Shown piece by piece: positions 16,149-23,659 of a stretch of 37,475 bases of DNA; positions within the stretch are counted from its first letter, which is position 1; each line of letters starts with the position of its first letter. Source of the stretch: Gp6-AA40 sp964505975. GTDB lineage: Bacteria; Acidobacteriota; Vicinamibacteria; Vicinamibacterales; UBA2999. The stretch covers positions 1-37,475 of the forward strand of contig CAZDLW010000019.1 in NCBI GenBank assembly GCA_964505975.1, given 5' to 3'. Both the position numbers and the translations under genes were made by a program. Below the pieces are notes generated by a model. The model had not been told where the DNA came from. It did not search any database and saw only the letters and a program-made list of their open reading frames with translations.

Positions 16149-17462
16149 CTAGAGCTCGAACTGCCCCGTACTCAAGGTTCCGAAGGAGTCGAGGCCACAG
16201 TCGAACTTGTTTGCCACGGTCAACAGTAAGTTGGCGAACGGCGTGTCCTTCGGCGCCTGGATGTGACGATTGCCTTTCAGCCCGAACACACTGCCACCCG
16301 CCACGACGGTCGGAATGCTCAGGCGCGAGTGGACCGAGGCTTCGCTCATACCGCTGCCATACAGGATGAGCGTATGATCCAGCAGCGAACCGTCGCCGTC
16401 CGGTGTCGACTTCAGCCGTTCGAGGAACTCGGCAAACAGGCTGACGTGGTAGGTGTTGATCTTCACCAGGTTCGCGACGTTCTCCTCCACCTGGAGGTTG
16501 TGCGTCATCCCGTGGTGCGGCTCCGCGATGCCGAGGTTCGTGTAGGAGATCATGCTGGCGTCCTTCGCCTTCATGAAGGTGGCCACGCGGGTGATGTCCG
16601 CTTCGTATGCCAGGGCCATCAGCTCGTACATCAGCCGAGCGTGCTCCTCCCACTCTTCGGGAATCCCCACCGGTGCGTCCGCCGTGACGGAGGTGGCGGA
16701 CTTCTGCTCGGCCACCTGGATGCGCCGCTCTACTTCCCGCACGTGGTCGAGGTACTCGTCGAGGCGCGTCGTGTCGCGGCCGCCCAGTCCGCGCTTCAGA
16801 TCGCCCACGTCCTCGGTCACCGAATCGAGGATGCTCTTGTCCCGCTGCATGCGGCGCCGGCGCTGCTCGCCCGTACCGGGCCGCCCGAACAGCCGCTCGA
16901 ACGCCACCCGCGGGTTGATTTCCATCGGGACGGGCGTAGTGGCGGACGACCATGAGACGGTGTTCATGTACTGACACGCATACTGCGTGTCGCATCCACC
17001 GACATACCCCGTGAAGTCCTCGGTGGCGAGCTCGATCGACGGCATCGGCGTGTCCTGACCGATGCGCTTGGCGACGACCTGGTCGACCGTCTCCCCGCTG
17101 TAGACATCCTCCGCGAAGGTCCTCTTCGGGATGGCGCCGCTCAGCCACGGTGCCACGCTTGCGGCGTGTCCGTCGAGCGGGTTGTCGAGCTGCGTGATCA
17201 CGGAGAGGTGCTGGCGCAGGCCCTCGAGGGGCTTCAGGATTGGCGTGAACTCGAAGTCCGGTCCAACCGTCTCCGGAATCCAGAATCCCTCTTTCCACCC
17301 GAGGGGGAAGAACACGATACCGAGACGCCGCGTCGGATTCGCAGCCGCCCTCGCGATCGGCGTCAGAGCAGGCACCATTGCGTCGAGCAGCGGCAGAGCG
17401 AGCGTCGCCCCCATGCCGCGCAGAACGGTCCGCCGGGACAAGCCTTTTCTGGTGATGAACAT
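16149..17462 (-). CDS. Tat-exported DUF1552 protein
   Basis: 437 residues. It opens with MFITRKGLSRRTVLRGMGATLALPLLDAM, a twin-arginine signal (R10-R11). The start at ATG 17462 is fixed by AAGGAG 7 nt upstream (17470-17475). The body has DUF1552 family features: RLGIVFFPLGWKEGFWIPE, TQLDNPLDGHAAS, SIELATEDFTGYVGGCDTQYACQYMNTVSW, MEINPRVAFERLFG, LDEYLDHVREVERRI and DHTLILYGSGMSEASVHSRLSIPTVVAGG. The fold resembles the sulfatase/alkaline phosphatase-like DUF1501 group, but activity is unproven. DUF1552 genes nearly always stand beside a DUF1592/DUF1588 cytochrome gene, as here (17524), so the two probably form one periplasmic system. Confidence 0.92.
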   Translation of the reverse strand: MFITRKGLSRRTVLRGMGATLALPLLDAMVPALTPIARAAANPTRRLGIVFFPLGWKEGFWIPETVGPDFEFTPILKPLEGLRQHLSVITQLDNPLDGHAASVAPWLSGAIPKRTFAEDVYSGETVDQVVAKRIGQDTPMPSIELATEDFTGYVGGCDTQYACQYMNTVSWSSATTPVPMEINPRVAFERLFGRPGTGEQRRRRMQRDKSILDSVTEDVGDLKRGLGGRDTTRLDEYLDHVREVERRIQVAEQKSATSVTADAPVGIPEEWEEHARLMYELMALAYEADITRVATFMKAKDASMISYTNLGIAEPHHGMTHNLQVEENVANLVKINTYHVSLFAEFLERLKSTPDGDGSLLDHTLILYGSGMSEASVHSRLSIPTVVAGGSVFGLKGNRHIQAPKDTPFANLLLTVANKFDCGLDSFGTLSTGQFEL

Positions 17463-17523
17463 GACGTCGCTCCTTAGGTTTCGCTCCCTACTGACATGGC
17501 CGGCCGTCGCCCGACGTCGACCG

Positions 17524-19989
17524 TTAGCGAACTGCCACAATACTCTGCTGTTCAGCCGCCGGCGCCCCTTTCAGGCGCATAGTGAACGGCGGGCTCTTCA
17601 CGATGCCCTGGATGATCGCCGAAAACCGGTACTCGGCCGGCGCGGTCTGCCGCACGATCTCGCGCACCGTGGGCATGTCGTACGCCGTCAAGCCGCGACC
17701 GATGCCGTAGGTCATCAGTTTCTCGACCACGGTACCGGCGAAAATGTCCGGATCGCGGACGAGCGCGCGGCGTAGGGACACTACGCCGTCGACCTTCGTC
17801 CCGTCCGACAGTTCTCCCGACGCGTCGATGGGGCTACCGCCGGTGCCGCCTTCGAGCGTTCGCCACGCTCCGGTCGCGTCGAAGTTCTCGAGCGCGACGC
17901 CAATCGGATCGAACAACTGGTGACAATTGGCGCACACCGGGTTCCGGCGGTGCTCCTCGAGGCGCTCCCGTACCGAGAGCACGCGGCCGCCGCGGGTTCC
18001 CTCTTCGTCGAACGGCGGCACGTCGGGCGGTGGCGGTGGTGGTGGTGCATTCAGGATGTTATCCAGCACCCACTTTCCGCGCTTGACCGGCGAGGTCCGG
18101 TCGGCATTCGAGGTCACCGTGAGAATGGCTCCCTTACCGAGCAGGCCACGTCGCGCCTCGTCGGGCACCGTGACGCGCCGCCACCGGCTGCCGTAGACGT
18201 TGGGAATCCCGTAGTGCTTCGCGAGGCGCTCGTTCACGAACGTATAGTCGGCGTTCATCAGGTCCAGGACGTTGCGATCCTCGCGCCTGATGCTGTCGAA
18301 GAACAGCCACGCCTCACGCTCGAAGGCATCACGCAGGTTGTCGTCGAAGTCCGGAAATTCCATCGAATTGGGCTGCTGCGTGCGGAGATTCCGCAGGTGC
18401 AGCCATTGGCCCGCGAAGTTGGTCGTCAGGCGCTCGGCCTTTGGATCGGCAAGCATCCGCTGGACCTGCTCTTCGAGCACGGCCGGCTGGCGAAGCCGCC
18501 CCTCGCCGGCCGCCGCCAGCAGCTCGTCGTCGGGAATGCTGCTCCAGAGGAAAAAGGAGAGGCGCGAGGCCAGCTCGAGGTCGCTCAGCCGATACGCATC
18601 GCCGACCCGAACGTCCTCCGGGTCGCGCTCCACGCGGAAGATGAACTTCGGGCTCGCCAGAATGCGCTGCAGCGCCGCCTCGATACCCACGTCGAACCCG
18701 CCCTCGCCGCGACCCTCCCGGAAGAACGTCATCAGGCGCTCGGTGTCATCGTCGGTGGCATGGCCGCGGTACGCGCGACGAGCCAGCGTCGAGAGGATGC
18801 GGACCGCGCACGCGTCTTCCTCCTGCGGCGTGGCCTGCGCGGACGTCTGGCACACGAACACGCGCCGCCGGCTCGGCGTGTCTCCGCTGCCGCCCGGGTT
18901 GAACGGACCCGTGACCGTGAAGGTCAGCATATGCGGGATGCCCAACGGGTCGCGCGGATCGTGCGAGCTGCGAATCGGCGGGCGCACGCGGTACGGATCG
19001 ACGGCGGCTCCTCTGTCGATCCACCCCGCGGTGATGACGTGGGGCCCCGGCGTCAGCCGCACGCGCACCCGGGACCGATTGTCGATCTCGTCCCCGATGA
19101 GCGTGTTGTTGGCCAGGTTTGCCGCCCAGTCTTCCGCGCCCCCGACGCGGAAGAGGTGCACGCGCTCGCCGTCGACCGTGTACTCCATCCAGTGCTCGTA
19201 CTCCAGGCCGCGCAGCACGCCCAGGTTCGTCCGGAAGAATGTCCCCGACAGCGTATAGTCGCCCTCGACCTGAATCACGGGCCGTGCGACGATCCCGCCA
19301 ACGGTTCCAAACGGCATGCCCTCGATGTGCCGATCCTGGGAGGCATCCTGCCGGATCCGGAACACTTGGGCCCCGGGACTCACGTCCGGGCTTCCGACGG
19401 CCAGGGAGCTGACCCTGCCGGCTGCGCTGACGTACTGTTCCATCAGCGTGGACGACAGGCTCAACACGTCCGCGATGTTGTCGAACCCGTACGCCGAATC
19501 GTCAGGCGGCAGCAGCGTCGTCGGGTCCACTTCGAGATCGAGCAGGTCGAGAATGGCGTGCGCATATTCCGAGCGGTTCAATCGGTACAATGCCGGCCGT
19601 CCAGGGTTTGGTCTGGCGGCCGCGGCCCGATCCAGCTCCGTCGACAGCGACGAAACGAACGTCGCCCGCATCTCCGGGTCGGGATGGGGCATGCCGGCGG
19701 GCGGCATCATGCCGGTGCGAACCTTCCGAACGACCTTTTCCCAGACCTCCGCATCGGCCGCAATCGCCTGGAGATCCAGTGTCGTGAGTGCGAGCCCCCC
19801 GGTAGCGACGCGCTCGTTGTGGCAACCGGCACAGTACCGGTTCAGCACAGGACCGACCACCGAAGGTGTTGCCGATGTCGAGGAGTCTGGCGGAGCGCCG
19901 CCCTGGGGCCCTGCCGCCTCGGGCAGCATCGTGGCCACCGAGCCAATCCAGATCAGACACCCGAAGACACCCACCAGGCGAACGCTCAT
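17524..19989 (-). CDS. DUF1587/1595/1592/1588/1585 multidomain exported cytochrome
   Basis: 821 residues. Signal peptide (1-27), then an N-terminal cytochrome segment with C53-A-G-C-H57 (LNRYCAGCHNERVATGGL). The planctomycete-type domain string follows: DUF1587 (LYRLNRSEYAHAILDLLDLEVDPTTLLPPDDSAYGFDNIADVLSLS), a carbohydrate-binding-like region, DUF1595, DUF1592 (YRLSDLELASRLSFFLWSSIPDDELL), DUF1588 (NADRTSPVKRGKWVLDNIL...CANCHQLFDPIGVALENFDATGAWR) and DUF1585 (YGIGRGLTAYDMPTVREIV). The CANCH motif offers a second heme site. ATG 19989 has GGGGAG 8 nt upstream; GTG 19998 is an alternative. Function is unknown; extracellular polymer oxidation is often proposed. A good promoter with an inverted repeat lies at 20122-20160. 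Confidence 0.93.
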   Translation of the reverse strand: MSVRLVGVFGCLIWIGSVATMLPEAAGPQGGAPPDSSTSATPSVVGPVLNRYCAGCHNERVATGGLALTTLDLQAIAADAEVWEKVVRKVRTGMMPPAGMPHPDPEMRATFVSSLSTELDRAAAARPNPGRPALYRLNRSEYAHAILDLLDLEVDPTTLLPPDDSAYGFDNIADVLSLSSTLMEQYVSAAGRVSSLAVGSPDVSPGAQVFRIRQDASQDRHIEGMPFGTVGGIVARPVIQVEGDYTLSGTFFRTNLGVLRGLEYEHWMEYTVDGERVHLFRVGGAEDWAANLANNTLIGDEIDNRSRVRVRLTPGPHVITAGWIDRGAAVDPYRVRPPIRSSHDPRDPLGIPHMLTFTVTGPFNPGGSGDTPSRRRVFVCQTSAQATPQEEDACAVRILSTLARRAYRGHATDDDTERLMTFFREGRGEGGFDVGIEAALQRILASPKFIFRVERDPEDVRVGDAYRLSDLELASRLSFFLWSSIPDDELLAAAGEGRLRQPAVLEEQVQRMLADPKAERLTTNFAGQWLHLRNLRTQQPNSMEFPDFDDNLRDAFEREAWLFFDSIRREDRNVLDLMNADYTFVNERLAKHYGIPNVYGSRWRRVTVPDEARRGLLGKGAILTVTSNADRTSPVKRGKWVLDNILNAPPPPPPPDVPPFDEEGTRGGRVLSVRERLEEHRRNPVCANCHQLFDPIGVALENFDATGAWRTLEGGTGGSPIDASGELSDGTKVDGVVSLRRALVRDPDIFAGTVVEKLMTYGIGRGLTAYDMPTVREIVRQTAPAEYRFSAIIQGIVKSPPFTMRLKGAPAAEQQSIVAVR

Positions 19990-20121
19990 GGACGCCACTC
20001 CCCGCGCGCTTCAATCAGCCCGGCCACGATCCAGCCGCAGCGTCGACGGCCTCCCCTCAGCGAATGCCGGGGCAATCCGGTCGCACGCCGACGGGAACGA
20101 ACACACACCGCTGGGTGGCCC

Positions 20122-20160
20122 TATGTCGTGTAGATTACGCCTGCACGACATACGTTCCAA
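20122..20160 (-). promoter_or_regulatory. Promoter and palindromic operator of the DUF1592 gene
   Basis: On the minus strand TTGGAA (20155-20160), a 17-nt spacer and TAATCT (20132-20137) make a sigma70-like promoter about 140 nt before the DUF1592 start. A perfect 9-bp inverted repeat TATGTCGTG/CACGACATA (20122-20130, 20144-20152) straddles the -10 and start region, where a repressor would act. The rest of the 436-nt gap (19990-20425) holds the hairpin at 20350-20400 and no convincing gene. Confidence 0.5.
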
Positions 20161-20349
20161 GTGCCCATTACTGTAGCCGAACTCGCCCTCTCGCGACGGC
20201 GTCCGCGACAATTTGGTGCAATTTGCCGGTCGGCCCCGTGGCCTGGTGAGCCACGCCTGGCAGGAAAGTGGAGCCGAAAGGCCGAATTTACGCTCGATCT
20301 TCGCCAGATTGAGGGGAACAGAGGATTCCGTCCTGCGCCCGCGAATTCC

Positions 20350-20400
20350 GAATGCAGAACCTGAGAAGTGCGCCAGCAAGCCCCACGTCATTCTGCATTC
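20350..20400 (-). terminator. 10-bp inverted repeat after the S4-domain gene
   Basis: GAATGCAGAA (20350-20359) and TTCTGCATTC (20391-20400) pair perfectly around a 31-nt loop, 26 nt beyond the S4 gene stop. The core matches the hairpin at 532-572, which also follows a stop codon. Confidence 0.35.
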
Positions 20401-20425
20401 AGGTTGCCGGCCTCTCGGCGACCTG

Positions 20426-20827
20426 TCAGGTCCGTCCTTTCAGGCGCCGGATCTCTCGTCGCCGTCGGCGGTCCGGAGTACCAGCGGCCCGTGCGGCGGC
20501 GCGATACACGCGTTCGACCTGCCGCATCTCTGCTTCCTCGGGTGTGGGGGGAGGCGTCACGTCGTCGTACAACGCGCGGGCTTCGGATCGCTTGATGTGC
20601 CGATCGAGAACCACGCGGACGATGACGTCCTGAACGCGACCGAACCCGCGGCTGATGCGGATCCGGTCGCCCTCGCGAATGACGCGGTGCGGTTTGGCGC
20701 CCTCGTCGTTGACTTCGACCTTGCCGCCCTCACACGCACGCTTGGCCTCCGAGCGCGTCTTGAACAGACACGCCACATCGAGCCATACGTCCAGGCGAAC
20801 CGCGTCGTTCGCGACTTGCTCGGGCAT
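20426..20827 (-). CDS. S4-domain RNA-binding protein (HslR/Hsp15-like)
   Basis: 133 residues. An S4 fold begins at VRLDVWLDVACLFKTRSEAKRACEGGKVEVNDEGAKPHRVIREGDRIRIS, matching the RLDxWLxxxRxFKTRSxAxxxxxxGxVxVNG pattern of the Hsp15 group. Those proteins rescue stalled 50S subunits carrying peptidyl-tRNA. The tail is strongly basic (RRRRREIRRLKGR), as usual for ribosome binding. It starts 38 nt after the stop of the parvulin gene on the same strand and may be co-transcribed with it. Confidence 0.85.
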   Translation of the reverse strand: MPEQVANDAVRLDVWLDVACLFKTRSEAKRACEGGKVEVNDEGAKPHRVIREGDRIRISRGFGRVQDVIVRVVLDRHIKRSEARALYDDVTPPPTPEEAEMRQVERVYRAAARAAGTPDRRRRREIRRLKGRT

Positions 20828-20865
20828 GCACGAGGCTCTGCAACCGCCGAGACTCAGAGGCGGGA

Positions 20866-21945
20866 CTAGATGAAAATCTCGACGTTGCCTCTGGCCTTGA
20901 GGCCGTCTACGAACCCTTCCGTCTCCTCCTGGCGGTTCACTTCCTCGAGGTACTCCTCGACCTGCGGCCGAACCTCCTCCAACGGGATGGTCCTGGCTGG
21001 CTGTTTGTCGGCCACCCTGATGATGTGGTACCCGAACCGGGTTTCCACCAGGTCGCTCGTCTCGCCCACCGGCAGACTGAATGCGGCGTCGTCGAACGGG
21101 CCAACCATCTCACCCTGCTGGAAGTACCCCAGATCGCCGCCGTTACCGGCGCTACCGGGATCCTGTGAGTGCTCCCGGGCGAGCGCTGCGAAGTCCTTGC
21201 CGTCCTTCACTGCTTTGAGGACGTCCTCGGCGGTCGCGCGGGCCTGTGACCTGGCGGTGTCGTCGGCATCCTGCGGGAACGCAATCAGAATGTGGCTGGC
21301 GCGCACGCGCGCGTCCTGCTGAAACTGATCCGGATTCTCCTGATAGAACCGCGTGACCTGCTCCTCGTTCACCGACACCTTGTCCGCGATCTCGTCCTGA
21401 ATCATCTTGGAGACGGCCATCTCCAGTCGCGCATCGGCCCGGAGCTGTTCGAGGGAGAGCCGTTGCTGCTGCAGTGCCTGTTGGAAGACCTGCTCGGAGG
21501 GGAACTGGCTGCGGAGCTGGTCGATGCGCGCGTCCACCTCGGCATCCGGAACGACCACGTTGCGTGATCGTGTTTCCTGAATCAAGAGTTTGTACCCGAT
21601 CATCTGGTCGAGTAACCCTCGCAGAATCCGATCGCGTTCCTGCGCGGGCATCGACCCGCCGGCGCGTGCCTCGATGCTCTGGACGGCCTCTTCGAATTCG
21701 GCGCGTGGGATGTCTTCACCGTTCACGCGGGCCACCACCGCGGGCAGCTCAGTCGGAACCGGCTTGACGGCCTCCAGCTGCTCCTGGGTGGCGGCTGCAG
21801 CGGCAGGCGCGCGAGCGACGGCGACGGTCGCGGTAGGGGCGCTGACGCGAGCGGCCGTGTCGATGCCGTCAGCGACACGGGCATGCGCGGTCCTGAGAAA
21901 CGCGCCGAGAGCGAGGATGGCAACCAACATGAGAATGCGACGCAC
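20866..21945 (-). CDS. Parvulin-type peptidyl-prolyl isomerase (SurA/PrsA-like)
   Basis: 359 residues. Signal peptide MRRILMLVAILALGAFLRTAHA, then an Ala/Val-rich linker (23-55), a SurA N-domain (VVARVNGEDIPRAEFEEAVQSIEAR...LRGLLDQMIGYKLLIQETRSRNV...VDARIDQLRSQFPSEQVFQQAL) and a parvulin domain (RASHILIAFPQDADD...FAALAREHSQDPGSAGNGGDLGYFQQGEMVGPFDDAAFSLPVGETSDLVETRFGYHIIRV). It catalyses proline cis-trans isomerisation and chaperones envelope proteins in the periplasm, useful given the many exported proteins here. AAGGAG 7 nt before ATG 21945 fixes the start. Repeat copy B lies 45 nt upstream, in the promoter region. Confidence 0.93.
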   Translation of the reverse strand: MRRILMLVAILALGAFLRTAHARVADGIDTAARVSAPTATVAVARAPAAAAATQEQLEAVKPVPTELPAVVARVNGEDIPRAEFEEAVQSIEARAGGSMPAQERDRILRGLLDQMIGYKLLIQETRSRNVVVPDAEVDARIDQLRSQFPSEQVFQQALQQQRLSLEQLRADARLEMAVSKMIQDEIADKVSVNEEQVTRFYQENPDQFQQDARVRASHILIAFPQDADDTARSQARATAEDVLKAVKDGKDFAALAREHSQDPGSAGNGGDLGYFQQGEMVGPFDDAAFSLPVGETSDLVETRFGYHIIRVADKQPARTIPLEEVRPQVEEYLEEVNRQEETEGFVDGLKARGNVEIFI

Positions 21946-21990
21946 GGGAGCTCCTTCTTTCGGGGGAGGTGGTCTGTAGCGGGTGGCCTT

Positions 21991-22131
21991 GGACCGCTAT
22001 GCGGCCCGGAACGCGAATTTTGTACTCGTTGCCCCGACCGCATCGCGGTCCTCGCCGCGCGAAGCGCGGCAGAAGATACGGCAACCAGCCGAGGGGCGCG
22101 GCGGGGATATCAACGGGCAAGCCCCTTGGCT
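21991..22131 (+). repeat. Structured intergenic repeat, copy B
   Basis: Full-length copy: GGACCGCTATGCGG at the start, CCGCATCGCGGTCC as the partner arm, the GCCGCGC-GAA-GCGCGGC hairpin, ACGGCAACCAGCCGAGGGGC and the ending GCCCCTTGGCT. It lies 5' of the parvulin gene and about 200 nt before tRNA-Phe. The remaining bases 22132-22290 hold no gene that I can support. Confidence 0.85.
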
Positions 22132-22290
22132 CGCTATTCGGGGGCAGCGTCTCGATGGGATGTCTGATGGCGTCACCGGCTTCAAGGTGTCTGGAGAAGC
22201 ATAGCAGCCGGCCGCGTGACCTGCCAGCGCGGAGACCAGCCCGCCTCTGAGCGCCCCCCTGACACGGGACGACGCGTGATGGGCACATGT

Positions 22291-22296
22291 TATACT
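22291..22296 (+). promoter_or_regulatory. -10 element of tRNA-Phe
   Basis: TATACT stands 37 nt before the mature tRNA 5' end, leaving a leader of about 30 nt. No convincing -35 is seen 17 nt upstream. Confidence 0.45.
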
Positions 22297-22333
22297 TTTG
22301 CCTCTCCGCCAGCCGCTGATCAGACACACACAC

Positions 22334-22409
22334 GGCCAGGTAGCTCAGTTGGTAGAGCACATGACTGAAAATCATGGTGTCGGCGGTTCAATTCCGTCCC
22401 TGGCCACCA
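22334..22409 (+). tRNA. tRNA-Phe (GAA), CCA encoded
   Basis: 76 nt. The acceptor stem GGCCAGG pairs with CCTGGCC (22399-22405), followed by discriminator A and encoded CCA (22407-22409). D arm GCTC-AGTTGGTA-GAGC; anticodon stem CATGA/TCATG with loop CTGAAAA, anticodon GAA at 22367-22369; T arm GGCGG-TTCAATT-CCGTC. All helices are complete, with one G-T pair in the T stem. Reads UUC/UUU. Confidence 0.98.
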
Positions 22410-22462
22410 TCGAACACTACAGGCATCAATAATCTGCAGAAGCGGCCTGTGAGGGAAGATTA

Positions 22463-22590
22463 GGACCGCGAGGCAGCCCCAAACGCGAATTTCGTACCGG
22501 TTGAATCTGACCGCATAGCGGACCTCGCCGCGCGAAGCGCGGCAAGAGGCTGGGCTCAGCGGGGCTATCAAGGGACGGGAGCCCCCCTCC
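22463..22590 (+). repeat. Structured intergenic repeat, copy C (diverged)
   Basis: Starts 53 nt after tRNA-Phe in the same direction. The left arm is decayed (GGACCGCGAGGCAG), but CCGCATAGCGG and the GCCGCGC-GAA-GCGCGGC hairpin are intact. The 3' third (GGGGCTATCAAGGGACGGGAGCCCCC) is shortened. Confidence 0.75.
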
Positions 22591-22630
22591 GAGTGCCGGC
22601 GACACGGGTCCTTGGCAGTCGCGCCTGGGG

Positions 22631-22849
22631 TTACGACACGGTGCGCCGGACGGTTTGAATCGCGTCTTCAGTGTGGCCCAGCGCCTCCGCGGTCTTTTCG
22701 GCCGCTTGTCGCGCGTCGGCGGTCACGCGGTCCATCTGAGCGAGCGCCGTGTCCATCCGATGCTGCAGACCTCGCGCGATCCGCATCGCGACGACGGCAC
22801 CAGCGGCGATCGTCACTCCAATCCCGGACCACTTGAGAATACGTTTCAT
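22631..22849 (-). CDS. Small membrane-anchored coiled protein (YtxH-like)
   Basis: 72 residues: a short basic start, one hydrophobic helix (SGIGVTIAAGAVVAMRIA, 8-25), then an amphipathic helix with Ala-rich heptad-like spacing (RMDTALAQMDRVTADARQAAEKTAEALGHTEDAIQTV). GGGAGG 6 nt before ATG 22849 argues it is translated. YtxH-like proteins have this plan, but the sequence is too short and plain to assign function. It is flanked by repeat copies C and D. Confidence 0.65.
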   Translation of the reverse strand: MKRILKWSGIGVTIAAGAVVAMRIARGLQHRMDTALAQMDRVTADARQAAEKTAEALGHTEDAIQTVRRTVS

Positions 22850-22952
22850 CTGATGCCTCCCTTCGCGCTCCGCGATGCCAGTGTTGGCCCCGACGTGACA
22901 AGCACACCGCTGCTCTGAATATCCGAATTGATCGACACGCGGCTACGTGTGC

Positions 22953-23100
22953 AGCCAACCAGCCACGGGGGCTCCGCCCCTTGATATCCCCGCCGAGCCC
23001 CGCGGCGGGTTGCCAGTATCTCCGCGCTTCGCGCGGCGGGACCGCTATGCGGTCGGATGCAACGAGGGCGACACTCGCGTTCGGGGCCGCATAGCCGTCG
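22953..23100 (-). repeat. Structured intergenic repeat, copy D (reversed)
   Basis: The only copy on the minus strand. Read in reverse it has GGCTATGCGGCCCCGAACGCGAG, then CCGCATAGCGGTCC, a CCGCGC-GAA-GCGCGG hairpin, and GGGGATATCAAGGGGC ending in GCCCCCGTGGCTGG. It lies 5' of the small membrane protein gene. The arm sequences differ from copies A, B and F mainly in the loop. Confidence 0.8.
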
Positions 23101-23659
23101 AACGTTGACGACTGTCCACGCTTCACGTTCCAGCGGTATCACTGCAGGGAAGGTGCCACACGCGCGACGTAAGCGGCTGTGCAGTCGACCGCAGCGAGAG
23201 AGCAGCCACCGCTGCTGTAACGGTTTACACGGGCCGCGGATCAGCCACACCAGGCGTGAGCGGGGCGCGGGCGACTCGAACACCTCATGGTCACGGCAAG
23301 CGACTCGTCCTTGGCGCGAGCACACCGTTCGGAGCAGGCCGCGCGAGGAGGTGCGACACATGCGGCGCAGCGAGTCTTCCGCGGCGGTCTGCTGGGCACC
23401 CGAAACGCCGGCGTGACTCCGGTGCCGCTCTTCGCCTGCGGTCTGCGGATCACCCGGACCGCCGCGCGGCGGCCGCGTACAGAGCGGAGCCGCATGTGCC
23501 CGGCCTGCCGAGCCGGTGTGCGGCGAACAGGATGAGTTGACTGCAGACGTTCATGAATCCAGGAGCTGCAGCGATGCTCTGTCCACATCGCGGAATCGAT
23601 GTTGCACGAAGGTAAGGAGACGCGCGGCCTGCTGTCGCGCTTCTACCGCAGGAGCACGC
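23101..23659 (+). other. Intergenic region with no supported gene
   Basis: 559 nt between repeat D and the ThDP enzyme. Several open frames exist on both strands, but they are Arg/Ser/Ala-rich, lack ribosome sites and show no family features. A tRNA-like fragment (GCGACTCGAACACC, near 23270) has no folding partner. The ThDP gene's ribosome site AGGAG (23650-23654) ends the region. No clear promoter is visible. Confidence 0.5.

Noticed and set aside
17920..20133. 737-residue plus-strand frame opposite the DUF1592 gene
   Set aside because: Shadow frame in high-GC DNA; the minus strand has complete family domains and a promoter.
12170..23100. CRISPR array
   Set aside because: The repeats are about 140 bp, widely separated by whole genes and occur in both orientations; no short regularly spaced repeats or cas genes.
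23241..23588. Possible gene or tRNA remnant between repeat D and the ThDP enzyme
   Set aside because: Reading frames on both strands lack start signals, and the tRNA-like GACTCGAAC piece has no matching stems.
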